A stretch of DNA of 64,000 bases from Flagellimonas nanhaiensis (GCF_003382275.1 NZ_QTJX01000002.1:372001-436000); one strand, 5' to 3'. Positions 1 through 8,304 are shown, counted from the first letter of the stretch. The notes: generated by a model not told the origin, from the sequence alone. Translations and numbers: made by a program.

Positions 1-151
1 AAAGGACGGCAAATAAGTGCTGACTATCCGAAGTGTTTTCAGTAAATATCAGTGCTAAAAGCACTGTAAAAATGGTCAAGAGGACGGCAATAGTAAATGG
101 AGATGGTAAAAATCTCCTAAAAACATCCTCTATAACCTTGGTCAGACCCAA
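1..151 (-). CDS. Short-chain fatty acid transporter-like (AtoE family), N-terminal fragment
   Basis: An open frame on the minus strand runs off the left edge of the window. The visible 50 residues give a short amphipathic start, then FLPSPFTIAVLLTIFTVL, a hydrophobic segment typical of a first membrane helix. A basic helix followed by 'LPxPF.hAhLLT' resembles the N-terminus of the AtoE/TIGR00366 short-chain fatty acid transporters, which are inner-membrane proteins. No ATG is present; the best start is TTG at 151-149, two codons after the stop of the upstream DUF3127 gene and in the same frame. Nearly all of the protein lies outside the window, so the family call rests on one helix only. Confidence 0.5.
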   Translation of the reverse strand, partial: MGLTKVIEDVFRRFLPSPFTIAVLLTIFTVLLALIFTENTSDSQHLFAVL

Positions 152-154
152 GTT

Positions 155-532
155 TTAGAATGGTAAATCGTCATGATCTTCCTCATTAAGGTCATCCGCA
201 GGTTCAAAAGCTTCCATTGGTGGAACCGGCGGCATGTTTTCCGCACCACCAGCAGATTCCATATTTTCAATTCGCCAACCTTGAACAGAATTGAAGTATT
301 TGGTCTCTCCTTGTGGATTGACCCACTCTCTGCCCCTAAGGTTGATACTTATCTTTACCAATTGTCCAGTACTGTAGTTGTTCAACAAATCACACTTATC
401 CTGAACAAACTCTATCAAAATATGTTGGGGATATTGTTCTTCTGTGGTTACCACTACCTCCCTTTTTCTGAAACCATTATTACCATATGTTTTGGTCTCA
501 TCTATCATTTTTATTCTTCCCTGGACTTCCAT
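155..532 (-). CDS. DUF3127 OB-fold-like protein with SSB-type acidic tail
   Basis: A 125-residue soluble protein. Residues 1-95 (MEVQGRI..., '...GQLVKISINLRGREW...YFNSVQGWRIE') match the DUF3127 family, a Bacteroidota group with a predicted OB fold. The C-terminal 30 residues are proline-rich then acidic and end in HDDLPF. This is almost the same tip as the SSB protein encoded at 29126-29584 (DDDLPF), which in SSB recruits repair proteins. No function is established. The tail suggests a role near single-stranded DNA or competition for SSB partners, but that is inference. A TACATTTG -7 element lies 24 bp upstream of the start. Confidence 0.85.
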   Translation of the reverse strand: MEVQGRIKMIDETKTYGNNGFRKREVVVTTEEQYPQHILIEFVQDKCDLLNNYSTGQLVKISINLRGREWVNPQGETKYFNSVQGWRIENMESAGGAENMPPVPPMEAFEPADDLNEEDHDDLPF

Positions 533-555
533 GTAAATTACTTTTCAATGAATGC

Positions 556-563
556 CAAATGTA
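556..563 (-). promoter_or_regulatory. Candidate -7 element for the DUF3127 gene
   Basis: On the minus strand this reads TACATTTG, an exact match to the Bacteroidota -7 consensus TAnnTTTG, 24 bp ahead of the ATG at 532. I did not find a well-placed TTG at -33. Confidence 0.45.
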
Positions 564-657
564 CATAAAATGAATCCTATTGGAAACCCGATCCACCAAC
601 GAACTATCAACATATTTTTTCATTTTCCGCTATCTTTATTCACAATTACACCTAAAA

Positions 658-1809
658 ATGAACTTTAGCCCCAAAAGGAAAGCTTCCAACATTATCATGT
701 TGGTCTCTGCATTTGTGATTGTGAGCCTTATCCTTTGGAACACCAATAGCTTCTTTAAAAAATTTAAAGAGGAAGAGCGTTTAAAGATGGAAATATGGGC
801 CACTGCCCAGTTGGAGCTCATTCAATCCTCCGTAGATCAGGAATTGGGTAATTTGACCTTGAAAGTGATGGGAAACAACACTTCAACCCCCATGATCTTA
901 GTAAACGAGGAGGGTTCAATAAAAACACATAACATTCCAGAGGAAAGAGCCCAGGACAGTGTTTATATCCAAAGAAAAATAAGGCAGTTCGGGAGTGAGA
1001 ACGAACCTATCCAGATTGTTCAGCAAGGGGAACTTTTAGAGACCCTCTATTATGGTAATTCTGAAGTACTGAACAAGTTAAAATACTATCCTTTGGCTCT
1101 TTTGCTGATTATTTTTCTTTTTGGTACAGTGATTTTCTTCTTCTTTAAGACCAACAAGGCATCGGAGCAGAACAAACTTTGGGCCGGAATGGCAAAGGAG
1201 ACCGCGCATCAAATTGGAACTCCCTTGACCTCCCTTCTGGGGTGGAACGAACTTCTTAAATCTGAAAATATCAATCCAGAGATCACCAAAGAGATAGAAA
1301 AGGATATTTCACGGCTTCATACCATCACTGAGCGTTTTTCCAAAATTGGCTCCATTCCAGAACTACAGGTTCATGATATTGTGGAAGAAACGGAGAAAGC
1401 CTACCAATATTTAAAACGACGAAGTTCAAAACTGGTTCATTTTTCATTTGGGTCCAACATTGACCATCTACCTGTTTTGTTAAATCCCCCCTTGTACAAT
1501 TGGAGCATTGAAAATTTGGTGAAAAATGGTATTGATGCTATGAAAGGAAAGGGAAGCATTGCCATTCAAATTGAAAAAAAAGGAAACAATGTCAATATTT
1601 TGGTTTCTGATACCGGTCACGGTATTCCAAAAAGCGACTTTCAGAACATTTTTAACCCCGGCGTGACCTCAAAAAAGAGAGGATGGGGACTAGGACTTTC
1701 TTTGGTAAAAAGGATTGTTGAGGAGTACCACAAAGGAAAAATTAAAGTACTTTCGTCCAATAAAGAAGGAACAATCATGCAAATTTCCCTCAAATCATTA
1801 GAATCATGA
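658..1809 (+). CDS. Membrane sensor histidine kinase
   Basis: 383 residues from ATG 658; an in-frame ATG at 580 would add 26 residues without a signal and is less likely. Two membrane helices (about 12-30 and 145-165) flank a roughly 110-residue extracytoplasmic domain. The dimerisation/phosphoacceptor box follows, AKETAHQIGTPLTSL, with the presumed phospho-histidine at residue 184. Then come the N box (NLVKNGIDAM), G1 (DTGHGIP) and G2 (GWGLGLSLVKRI) of an HATPase_c domain. The protein should autophosphorylate, but no response regulator is encoded nearby, so its partner and signal are unknown. It is followed after 3 bp by a small zinc-ribbon membrane protein, probably in the same transcript. 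Confidence 0.9.
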   Translation: MNFSPKRKASNIIMLVSAFVIVSLILWNTNSFFKKFKEEERLKMEIWATAQLELIQSSVDQELGNLTLKVMGNNTSTPMILVNEEGSIKTHNIPEERAQDSVYIQRKIRQFGSENEPIQIVQQGELLETLYYGNSEVLNKLKYYPLALLLIIFLFGTVIFFFFKTNKASEQNKLWAGMAKETAHQIGTPLTSLLGWNELLKSENINPEITKEIEKDISRLHTITERFSKIGSIPELQVHDIVEETEKAYQYLKRRSSKLVHFSFGSNIDHLPVLLNPPLYNWSIENLVKNGIDAMKGKGSIAIQIEKKGNNVNILVSDTGHGIPKSDFQNIFNPGVTSKKRGWGLGLSLVKRIVEEYHKGKIKVLSSNKEGTIMQISLKSLES

Positions 1810-1812
1810 GCT

Positions 1813-2163
1813 ATGGCAACGGAAAAGAAAATTGCAATAAAAGAGGCAGAAATTACCAATAATTGTCCTGCTTGTTTCAATCAGGAGCTAGAACTTACCT
1901 TCTATCAAAAGCACACTTTCAACGCTTTTTTCCATAGGACCACTTCTGAAGTCACCCATGAAATAAAGTGTAAAAAATGCCATTCTATTATCTATCCGGT
2001 AGATTGGACCCAAGATATTGAGCGTGTTTTTGATTACTACAACAAATTGGTGAGTCCAGATAAACCTTCGGTACGGTTTACCCTGCTGTTCTTTATTTTG
2101 CTTATTGTGGTTTTGGGCCTAATCGGTACAGCGGTCTACCTCAACATGGAGGGCATTATTTAA
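1813..2163 (+). CDS. Zinc-ribbon protein with C-terminal membrane anchor
   Basis: 116 residues, not assigned to a named family. It has two cysteine pairs, CPAC near residue 19 and CKKC near residue 55, spaced as in a zinc ribbon. The C-terminal 25 residues (FTLLFFILLIVVLGLIG) form one hydrophobic helix. The topology would leave the ribbon in the cytoplasm on a tail anchor. It begins 3 bp after the histidine kinase stop, so the two are likely co-transcribed and may work together; that is inference from spacing only. Its 3' end overlaps the HIT gene on the other strand by 8 bp. Confidence 0.75.
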   Translation: MATEKKIAIKEAEITNNCPACFNQELELTFYQKHTFNAFFHRTTSEVTHEIKCKKCHSIIYPVDWTQDIERVFDYYNKLVSPDKPSVRFTLLFFILLIVVLGLIGTAVYLNMEGII

Positions 2164-2548
2164 GCTGTTCCCTAATTTGTTCCGCTACAATTTCAAATTC
2201 TTCCGCGGTTAGACTTTCCTTATGCTGGAACGTAGCGTTTTTCATGCTGTGCAAGGGAATCAAGTGGACGTGCACATGAGGAACTTCCAAGCCAATCACT
2301 GTCATACCTACACGTTGACAGGGAACCGCAGCTTCAATAGCCTTTCCTACTTTTCTTGAGAATTCCATGAGTTTAGTATACGATGCCTCATCCATGTCCA
2401 ACAATTTGTCCACTTCTTTTTTTGGCACACACAAAGTATGTCCCTTTGCATTTGGATTTATATCCAAAAACGCAAAATTATCGTCGTCCTCGGCTATCTT
2501 ATAACAAGGAATTTCTCCATTAATAATTTTAGTGAAAATACTGGGCAT
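2156..2548 (-). CDS. HIT (histidine triad) family hydrolase
   Basis: 130 residues, full length for the Hint/HIT family. The active-site triad HVHVHLIP is at residues 91-98, preceded by the usual N-terminal CYKIAEDD...FLDINPNAKGHTLCVPK region. HIT proteins hydrolyse nucleoside phosphoramidates or dinucleotides in the cytoplasm; the exact substrate cannot be read from sequence. It lies downstream of greA on the same strand but is separated from it by a strong terminator, so it probably has its own or read-through transcription. Confidence 0.93.
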   Translation of the reverse strand: MPSIFTKIINGEIPCYKIAEDDDNFAFLDINPNAKGHTLCVPKKEVDKLLDMDEASYTKLMEFSRKVGKAIEAAVPCQRVGMTVIGLEVPHVHVHLIPLHSMKNATFQHKESLTAEEFEIVAEQIREQLK

Positions 2549-2561
2549 GCTGGTTTGGTTT

Positions 2562-2593
2562 TAAATAAAAAAATCCCGTTGTACAACGGGATT
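2562..2593 (-). terminator. Intrinsic terminator after greA
   Basis: A perfect 9-bp stem (AATCCCGTT, loop GTAC, AACGGGATT at 2572-2593) is followed on the minus strand by a run of seven T. It lies 24 bp past the greA stop and before the HIT start. Confidence 0.85.
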
Positions 2594-2616
2594 AAATATA
2601 GGGATTTTGATATCGC

Positions 2617-3093
2617 TTAGTCTCTTGTTATTTCCAAAATATCAAATTTTAACGTTCCGTTGGGCACTTGAATCTCGGCCACTTCACCTACCGATTTTCC
2701 AAGTAATCCTTTTCCAATTGGCGAGGTCACTGATATTTTACCGGACTTTAAATCAGCTTCACTCTCGGCCACCAAGGTATATTTCATCTCCATGCCGTTG
2801 GCCTGATTTTTCAGTTTCACTGTAGATAAAACCAGTGCTTTGGAAGTATCCAGTTGAGATTCATCTATCAATCTAGCATTGGCCACTGTTTCTTCAAGTT
2901 TGGAAATTTTCATTTCCAGCAGTCCCTGCGCTTCTTTAGCGGCATCATATTCCGCATTTTCCGAAAGATCCCCTTTATCCCTAGCCTCTGCTATGGCCTG
3001 GGAAGCTTTTGGACGTTCCACATCTTTTAGATGGTTGAGCTCTTCCCTTAATTTTTTTAATCCCTCTGCTGTATAGTATGAAATTTTACTCAT
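2617..3093 (-). CDS. greA: Transcription elongation factor GreA
   Basis: 158 residues from the ATG at 3093. The N-terminal coiled coil carries the catalytic acidic tip (EARDKGDLSENAEYDAAKE, about residues 35-53). The C-terminal FKBP-like domain contains SPIGKGLLGKSVGEV. GreA enters the RNA polymerase secondary channel and stimulates cleavage of backtracked transcripts. A longer in-frame start at 3258 exists, but the added residues are not GreA-like and a -7 promoter element lies within them, so 3093 is preferred. Confidence 0.96.
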   Translation of the reverse strand: MSKISYYTAEGLKKLREELNHLKDVERPKASQAIAEARDKGDLSENAEYDAAKEAQGLLEMKISKLEETVANARLIDESQLDTSKALVLSTVKLKNQANGMEMKYTLVAESEADLKSGKISVTSPIGKGLLGKSVGEVAEIQVPNGTLKFDILEITRD

Positions 3094-3224
3094 TTCGTCA
3101 TTTTTTATGCAATGGAACATTGGAGAAAATAAAAAAGATTTTCCCAATGTTCTTGTTATTCTCAAATACAAAAAATCCTCAACTACCACCATGCACTGCA
3201 CAGTTTTTTTGCGAGGATTTAACG

Positions 3225-3232
3225 CAAAGATA
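3225..3232 (-). promoter_or_regulatory. Candidate -7 element for greA
   Basis: TATCTTTG on the minus strand, an exact TAnnTTTG match 132 bp ahead of the greA ATG. It implies a leader of about 125 nt and rules out the longer GreA start at 3258. Confidence 0.5.
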
Positions 3233-3281
3233 GGTATTTTTTGCCCAACTTTGCCCAAGTAATGTATTCAAATCCAAACAA

Positions 3282-3725
3282 ATGAGGCACTTAGGAGGCT
3301 TTATCCTACTGGTTTTTCTAATTTCTTGTAACTCAGACAGTACCAACAGAAACCCTTACCTTCAAGAGGTAAGTTTTAGGTTTGATGTCAATCTCAGTCT
3401 TCCTTTATATAGTGGGCTGAACAACATAGGAAATCCTGTCTATATTGGTGCTAATGGCCTGGGCACACGAGGTGCTTTTGTAATGCGAGCTGGACTAAGT
3501 GGCTCCCAGTTTGTAGCTTTTGAAGCAAGTTGCCCCAACCATACCCCAAATAGCTGTTCCACAATGACCATTGACGGGCAAAACGTGGTCTGCGGTTGTG
3601 AAGGATTTACCTACAATCTCTTTACTGGCCAACAATTGGATAGACCAGATGACGGCAAACGGTATTACGACCTTCTCTTTTATAGGGCAACGGAAAGTGG
3701 AAATGTAGTGACCATATCAAACTAA
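3282..3725 (+). CDS. Rieske-like lipoprotein with altered cluster ligands
   Basis: 147 residues. The signal sequence ends in a lipobox (VFLISC, Cys16). The core (residues 75-125) looks like a Rieske domain: CPNH at 84-87, about 16 residues, then CGCEGFTYNLFTG at 104-116. A working Rieske site needs CxH and CxxH. Here the first box is CxxH and the second reads C-G-C-E, with Glu where His should be, so a normal [2Fe-2S] cluster is unlikely. The protein is probably exported and lipid-anchored. It is followed 11 bp later by an aldo/keto reductase, perhaps co-transcribed. Function unknown. Confidence 0.7.
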   Translation: MRHLGGFILLVFLISCNSDSTNRNPYLQEVSFRFDVNLSLPLYSGLNNIGNPVYIGANGLGTRGAFVMRAGLSGSQFVAFEASCPNHTPNSCSTMTIDGQNVVCGCEGFTYNLFTGQQLDRPDDGKRYYDLLFYRATESGNVVTISN

Positions 3726-3736
3726 AAAAATAAAAT

Positions 3737-4723
3737 ATGAATTACAGAAGGCTTGGAAAAACAGGACTAAACGTTTCAGAAATTTCATTGGGAACCTGGC
3801 AGGTGGGTGGCAAATGGGGTTCTGGATTTGATGATGTTTTAGCGGAACGAATTATCAACGAAGCCATAGATGCCGGCATCAATTTTATTGATACCGCCGA
3901 TGTTTATGAGGCAGGAGCCAGTGAAGCCGCTGTGGGAAGGATAATTAGATCCAGAAGCGAAGAAGTTTATTTGGCCACCAAATGCGGGAGACAGCTTAGC
4001 CCCCATACGAATGAGAATTATACAGTTAAGGCCCTCAGGAAGTTTGTAGAGGATAGTTTAAAAAATACTGGGTTGGATTGTTTGGACCTTATTCAGCTGC
4101 ACTGTCCTCCCGTGGAAGTTTACTATAGACCGGAGATTTTTGAACTTTTCGACCGTTTGAAGGACGAGGGCAAAATAAAGAACCTGGGAATCAGCGTAGA
4201 GAAAATTGAAGATGCTTTAAAAGGGATTGAATTTCCCAATGTGACCACCGTACAGATTATTTTTAATATGTTCAGGCAGCGTCCATCGGAACTGTTCTTT
4301 GAACAGACCCGAAAAAAAGATGTGGGTGTTATTGTGAGAGTTCCTTTGGCGAGTGGCCTGTTGACAGGCAGGTTTTCGTCAAAATCCACATTTGGAAAAG
4401 ACGACCATCGCTTTTTTAATCGTGATGGTGCCGGTTTTGATAAGGGTGAAACTTTTTCTGGCGTACCTTACGAAATTGGCTTGCAAGCCGTTGACGAACT
4501 GAAGCAGCTGTTTCCTGAATATGAAAATCTAGCTCCAATAGCTTTACGATGGATTCTCGATTTTCCAGAAGTAGGTTGTATCATCCCAGGGGCCTCAAAA
4601 GCTGAGCAACTGCATTCCAATGTTAAGGCTACAGGCCTTCCACCCCTTACACAGGAACAAACAAACGCTGTGAATTCAATTTATGAGAGGTATATAAAAT
4701 CCCACGTGCATCAACTTTGGTAG
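3737..4723 (+). CDS. Aldo/keto reductase
   Basis: 328 residues, typical AKR length, (beta/alpha)8 barrel. Catalytic tetrad in order: Asp and Tyr in FIDTADVYEAG, Lys in YLATKCGR, His in LIQLHCPP. The C-terminal NADP-binding segment reads CIIPGASKAEQLHSN. It would reduce aldehydes or ketones with NAD(P)H in the cytoplasm; the substrate is not predictable. It is 11 bp downstream of the Rieske-like lipoprotein and convergent, 3 bp apart, with the Gfo/Idh/MocA gene. Confidence 0.92.
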   Translation: MNYRRLGKTGLNVSEISLGTWQVGGKWGSGFDDVLAERIINEAIDAGINFIDTADVYEAGASEAAVGRIIRSRSEEVYLATKCGRQLSPHTNENYTVKALRKFVEDSLKNTGLDCLDLIQLHCPPVEVYYRPEIFELFDRLKDEGKIKNLGISVEKIEDALKGIEFPNVTTVQIIFNMFRQRPSELFFEQTRKKDVGVIVRVPLASGLLTGRFSSKSTFGKDDHRFFNRDGAGFDKGETFSGVPYEIGLQAVDELKQLFPEYENLAPIALRWILDFPEVGCIIPGASKAEQLHSNVKATGLPPLTQEQTNAVNSIYERYIKSHVHQLW

Positions 4724-4726
4724 TAT

Positions 4727-5728
4727 CTAAATCGCACTCAAGATTTTATCCATAATCCAACTGGTGTGCAAACCCGATTTCCCTATTGAAGGGTGTTGGG
4801 CTTTGCCCACTAAATGGTTTTTGATGTTTTCCACATGGTACTGTTGCACATGTTCAGGGTGGGGAATCTCCACAGTCTGATGCCCTGAAGAGCTTTTGAG
4901 CTCAATAGGTGCCTCATCCAAAACCGAAAAAGTTATAGTTCCATCAGTTCCCAAAATCTCCACCTTGTCCAACCTATTTGAGGCTCCGAAATTCCAAATA
5001 CCTTCTCCTCTAATACCATTTTCATGTTTCCATGACCCCGAAACCATATCATAGGCAGAATAAAGACCTAGTTTGTTTGTAGCTTCTCCGTTCGCTTCTT
5101 TGACGTCGCCCAAAAGAAAGGAAAACAAATCCAATCCATGGCTGGCCAAATCATCAAAATAACCACCAGGAGCCACTTCTTTATCAGTTCTCCAATTGTA
5201 TTTTCCACTGATGTCCAAATCATTGGGAAGTTTGGTTTTTTCCCATCGAATATGACTTACTTTCCCGATAAGATTTTCATCCAACCATTGTTTTACTTTT
5301 AAAAATCTGGGCAACGACCGACGGTAATAGGTTATGAAAAGAGGTACGTTCTTTTTGGTAAATGCCTCATAAATGGCCAGACTGTCCTGATAGTTAGGCG
5401 CCATAGGTTTTTCTATGCAACAGGGCTTTCCTGCCTTGGCCACTTGGAGTGCATAAAACTTATGGGAATCTGGTGGAGTGGCAATGTAAACGGCATCGAT
5501 GTTAGGGTTTTCTATGATTTCCATGGAATCGGTGGTCCAACCCGGAACTTTATGCCTTTTGGCATAGTCCAGAACTCTTTCCTTATTTCTTCCCATCACC
5601 ATATCAACTTGGAAACCTGGAGTTTTTTGATACGCAGGGAGACTCTTCTTTTCAGTGACCTTTCCACATCCAATAACTCCCCATCGAATAGGCTTATTTT
5701 CTTGAAAATAAAAAGGGGATTCCAACAT
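4727..5728 (-). CDS. Gfo/Idh/MocA family oxidoreductase
   Basis: 333 residues. The N-terminal Rossmann motif GVIGCGKVTEKKSLPAY binds NAD(P), followed by the family signature EKPMAPNYQDS. The C-terminal domain carries the substrate site (GGYFDDLASHGLDLF). There is no signal peptide, so it is cytoplasmic, unlike the exported homologue at 60910-62016. The family oxidises or epimerises sugars and cyclitols. It is transcribed toward the aldo/keto reductase and has no sugar-uptake genes next to it. Confidence 0.9.
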   Translation of the reverse strand: MLESPFYFQENKPIRWGVIGCGKVTEKKSLPAYQKTPGFQVDMVMGRNKERVLDYAKRHKVPGWTTDSMEIIENPNIDAVYIATPPDSHKFYALQVAKAGKPCCIEKPMAPNYQDSLAIYEAFTKKNVPLFITYYRRSLPRFLKVKQWLDENLIGKVSHIRWEKTKLPNDLDISGKYNWRTDKEVAPGGYFDDLASHGLDLFSFLLGDVKEANGEATNKLGLYSAYDMVSGSWKHENGIRGEGIWNFGASNRLDKVEILGTDGTITFSVLDEAPIELKSSSGHQTVEIPHPEHVQQYHVENIKNHLVGKAQHPSIGKSGLHTSWIMDKILSAI

Positions 5729-5770
5729 ACTTTAAAAGTAAAGAATCCCCTTAAATAGCAATGGTTAGTG

Positions 5771-8029
5771 CTAAAAATTTATTGTCGCTCCAAGTAAAAA
5801 ATTAGTTCCTGCCTGTGGGTAGTACCCTGCTCCTTCAATAGTGGTTATGGTTCCTGGATTAGAAAAATCATCATCATAAGTGAAGAAGTACCCGTTGGAA
5901 ACAATATCAGCATCAAAAATGTTGTTTACCAATCCCGAAAACACGATGCTCTTTACAAAAGCATTGGTCTCCACTACGTATTGCACATTAAAATCCGTTT
6001 GGGAATAGCTGTCCAATACCGAACCTTCGGAATCAATATTTCCCATGTATTGCTTGCCCACAAATTTTGAAAGCAACGACACTTGAAAATTTTCATTGGG
6101 TATAAACGAAAGAATATTGCCCGCAACCACTTTAGGTGAATATGCAATATTGGTATTCCCTAAATTCTGAAGTTCCCCATCTCTCTGAAAAAAGAAGTCG
6201 ATATTCCTATTGTTGCTCAAGGCAACATTTGGGTTAAGTCTAAATTTGTCCCCTAGCTTAATAGCTGCATCAATTTCTAGGCCCAGGCGATAGCTGTCCC
6301 CTACATTTGCCCTTAGCGGCGCACCTACATCATTAAGTTCACCGGTAAGCACCAGCTGATCTTTATATCGCATGTAGTAGACGTTTGTGTTCACTTGAAA
6401 ATCCGGAGAAACGTAACGCCATCCCAACTCAAAATCATTGAGCCTCTCTGGTTTGGGGCTACCATTTTCATAATCATTTCTATTGGGCTCACGATTTGCC
6501 CTGGCATAAGAAAAATAGAAGTTGTTGTTTCTATCCAAATCAAAAGTTACCCCAGCTTTGGGATTAAAGAAATTGAAGGTGTCATCAACCAAACCCGTAT
6601 CCTCACCATTTGCCTCATATCCCACGCCTCTATATTGTACATCTCCAAAAACGGACCATTTATCGTTCAATTTATAATTAGCCTTGACATAAAGATTGAA
6701 ATCGGTCTTAGTGGAATTATCATCATAATACCTGTCACGTATTTGACTATTACCAGCAAATTGAGCCCAAATCACTTCGCCAAAATGGTCTCCTTTGTAC
6801 ACATTGTATCCTCCACCCGGAATTAATTTTAGAGTACCATTATCATATGTGGCCGAGAAAACAGTTCCGTAGAAATCATTGTCCAGCCATCTTCTTCTAA
6901 TCAAATCTGTTGTGTTTACCTCTTCCCCATTTACATTGATGGGTTCAAAACCGTAGGTTTCAAAGTCGTCATCTTCCCTAAACTGCTCAAAATATCCCCT
7001 TCCGCGAGTGTAGTGAACGGCTATATTGGCATTCCATTCTGAATTAATGGTCTGACTCCAATGTAATTGTGCATGGTCTTGTTTGTAATTATCCTCTTCC
7101 CGATCATAAAACTGGGTGTTCCCATTTTCGTCAGTAAAAATACCAGCAGGGTTAAAGGTCCGGTTGGTTCGAAGGGTTTCAGCATCAATTCCAAACCATG
7201 ATTGATACGTAATCTCATGCCCTCCAAACAGGAGTGCTTTAATCAAGGTCTTATCATTTTTGAAAACTCCCTGTAAAAAATAGGCATCCAACTCTGAACT
7301 GGCACGGTCAATATACCCATCTGAGGTAATCCTTGATAGCCTTCCTGATAATTCAAAGTGTTCGTTTAGGATTCCCGTACTGAACTTTACATTGTTCCTT
7401 AAAGTGTTGAAACTTCCTATGGACGAAGATATTCTTCCATAAGCCTCTTGTGAAAAAGCATCGGTCAAAAGGTTTAAGCTAGCGCCAAAGGCACCTGCTC
7501 CATTGGTAGACGTTCCTACACCACGCTGAAGCTGAAGGCTTTCGGTAGAAGATGCAAAATCTGGCATGTTTACCCAAAATGTTCCTTGCGATTCCGCATC
7601 ATTGTACGGAACACCATTTATGGTGACATTAACACGAGTGGCATCACTTCCTCTAACTCGAATTCCCGTGTAGCCAACCCCTGCTCCTGCATCAGAAGTG
7701 GTAACCACAGCTGGCATTAAGTTCAATAGAATTGGGATGTCCTGTCCAAGATTACGCGGACTTATCTCCTCTTTGTCCAAATTTGAAAAGGTAATTGGAA
7801 ACTCCTTGGTTACCCTAATAGCCTGGACAAGGACCTCATCGAGTACAATTTCTTTTCCCTCTAAAGAGTCTTTTGGTTTTTCTTGGGCACTGATGGTCAG
7901 CGCAAGCCCAAAAAGGGCCAATGTTGTGAATAAATTTTTAATGCGATATCGTCTATTGTTCTTTGATTGTCGCATTGAACCACAAGATAGTCCTGCAGTC
8001 CTGAAATTAATTGAATAAAGCGGTTTCAT
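5771..8029 (-). CDS. TonB-dependent outer membrane receptor under TPP riboswitch control (likely thiamine uptake)
   Basis: 752 residues. After a long n-region a signal peptide ends in LALTISAQ, about residue 49. The plug domain follows (DEVLVQAIRVT..., GIRVRGSDATRVNVTINGVPYND), then a beta-barrel ending in an aromatic residue (ATINF). TonB receptors import scarce ligands across the outer membrane. The substrate call comes from the TPP riboswitch directly upstream with no gene in between; TPP-controlled receptors of this sort in Bacteroidota are linked to thiamine uptake. A shorter start at residue 19 (MRQSKNN) is possible, but a hairpin abutting the ATG at 8029 suggests that this codon is the controlled one. 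Confidence 0.9.
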   Translation of the reverse strand: MKPLYSINFRTAGLSCGSMRQSKNNRRYRIKNLFTTLALFGLALTISAQEKPKDSLEGKEIVLDEVLVQAIRVTKEFPITFSNLDKEEISPRNLGQDIPILLNLMPAVVTTSDAGAGVGYTGIRVRGSDATRVNVTINGVPYNDAESQGTFWVNMPDFASSTESLQLQRGVGTSTNGAGAFGASLNLLTDAFSQEAYGRISSSIGSFNTLRNNVKFSTGILNEHFELSGRLSRITSDGYIDRASSELDAYFLQGVFKNDKTLIKALLFGGHEITYQSWFGIDAETLRTNRTFNPAGIFTDENGNTQFYDREEDNYKQDHAQLHWSQTINSEWNANIAVHYTRGRGYFEQFREDDDFETYGFEPINVNGEEVNTTDLIRRRWLDNDFYGTVFSATYDNGTLKLIPGGGYNVYKGDHFGEVIWAQFAGNSQIRDRYYDDNSTKTDFNLYVKANYKLNDKWSVFGDVQYRGVGYEANGEDTGLVDDTFNFFNPKAGVTFDLDRNNNFYFSYARANREPNRNDYENGSPKPERLNDFELGWRYVSPDFQVNTNVYYMRYKDQLVLTGELNDVGAPLRANVGDSYRLGLEIDAAIKLGDKFRLNPNVALSNNRNIDFFFQRDGELQNLGNTNIAYSPKVVAGNILSFIPNENFQVSLLSKFVGKQYMGNIDSEGSVLDSYSQTDFNVQYVVETNAFVKSIVFSGLVNNIFDADIVSNGYFFTYDDDFSNPGTITTIEGAGYYPQAGTNFLLGATINF

Positions 8030-8049
8030 TCGTAAAAAATGTTACGAAT
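8028..8049 (-). promoter_or_regulatory. Hairpin touching the receptor start codon
   Basis: A 7-bp inverted repeat (ATTCGTA / TACGAAT, 8-nt loop) ends within the start codon of the TonB receptor, between it and the TPP aptamer. It could hold the start in a closed form, as expected for translational control by the riboswitch. I see no U-tract that would make it a terminator. Confidence 0.4.
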
Positions 8050-8124
8050 AAAAGGGGTCATTATTCTTGTTGATATTTGATTTTTTGTTTCTAAAGAGAA
8101 ACCTTGAAATTCCAAGATGCGCTA

Positions 8125-8205
8125 AGCACATTCCCTTGGCAGCATTACCCGCCCAGGTTCATTGGGTATAATCTCAGCCTTTTAAAAAAGCACCCCTTTG
8201 AGATG
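8125..8205 (-). promoter_or_regulatory. TPP (thiamine pyrophosphate) riboswitch
   Basis: Read on the minus strand the element has the conserved TPP aptamer parts in order: AAAGGGGTGC, the CTGAGA box (GGCTGAGATTATACCC), then the AATGAACCTG segment, GGGTAATGCTGCC and the closing AAGGGAATG. It sits about 95 bp upstream of the TonB receptor start and just downstream of a -7 promoter element, so the aptamer begins near the transcript 5' end. High intracellular TPP is expected to repress the receptor. There is no clear terminator in the expression platform, which favours control of translation. Confidence 0.93.
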
Positions 8206-8208
8206 GGG

Positions 8209-8216
8209 CAAATGTA
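8209..8216 (-). promoter_or_regulatory. Candidate -7 element ahead of the TPP riboswitch
   Basis: TACATTTG on the minus strand, an exact TAnnTTTG match immediately upstream of the aptamer. Transcription would start at about 8203, at the first aptamer stem. Confidence 0.55.
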
Positions 8217-8304
8217 ATGGCTAGCACCAAATTTTCATAATAAAAGCTGTACAATTTAAAAGGAAGGCGAGCTTAAATGACATTCTATCAGCAAACAAAA
8301 AAAC

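Noticed and set aside
7698-8018. Plus-strand frame opposite the start of the TPP-controlled receptor
   Set aside because: It lies fully opposite the receptor signal peptide and plug, with no promoter or family match.
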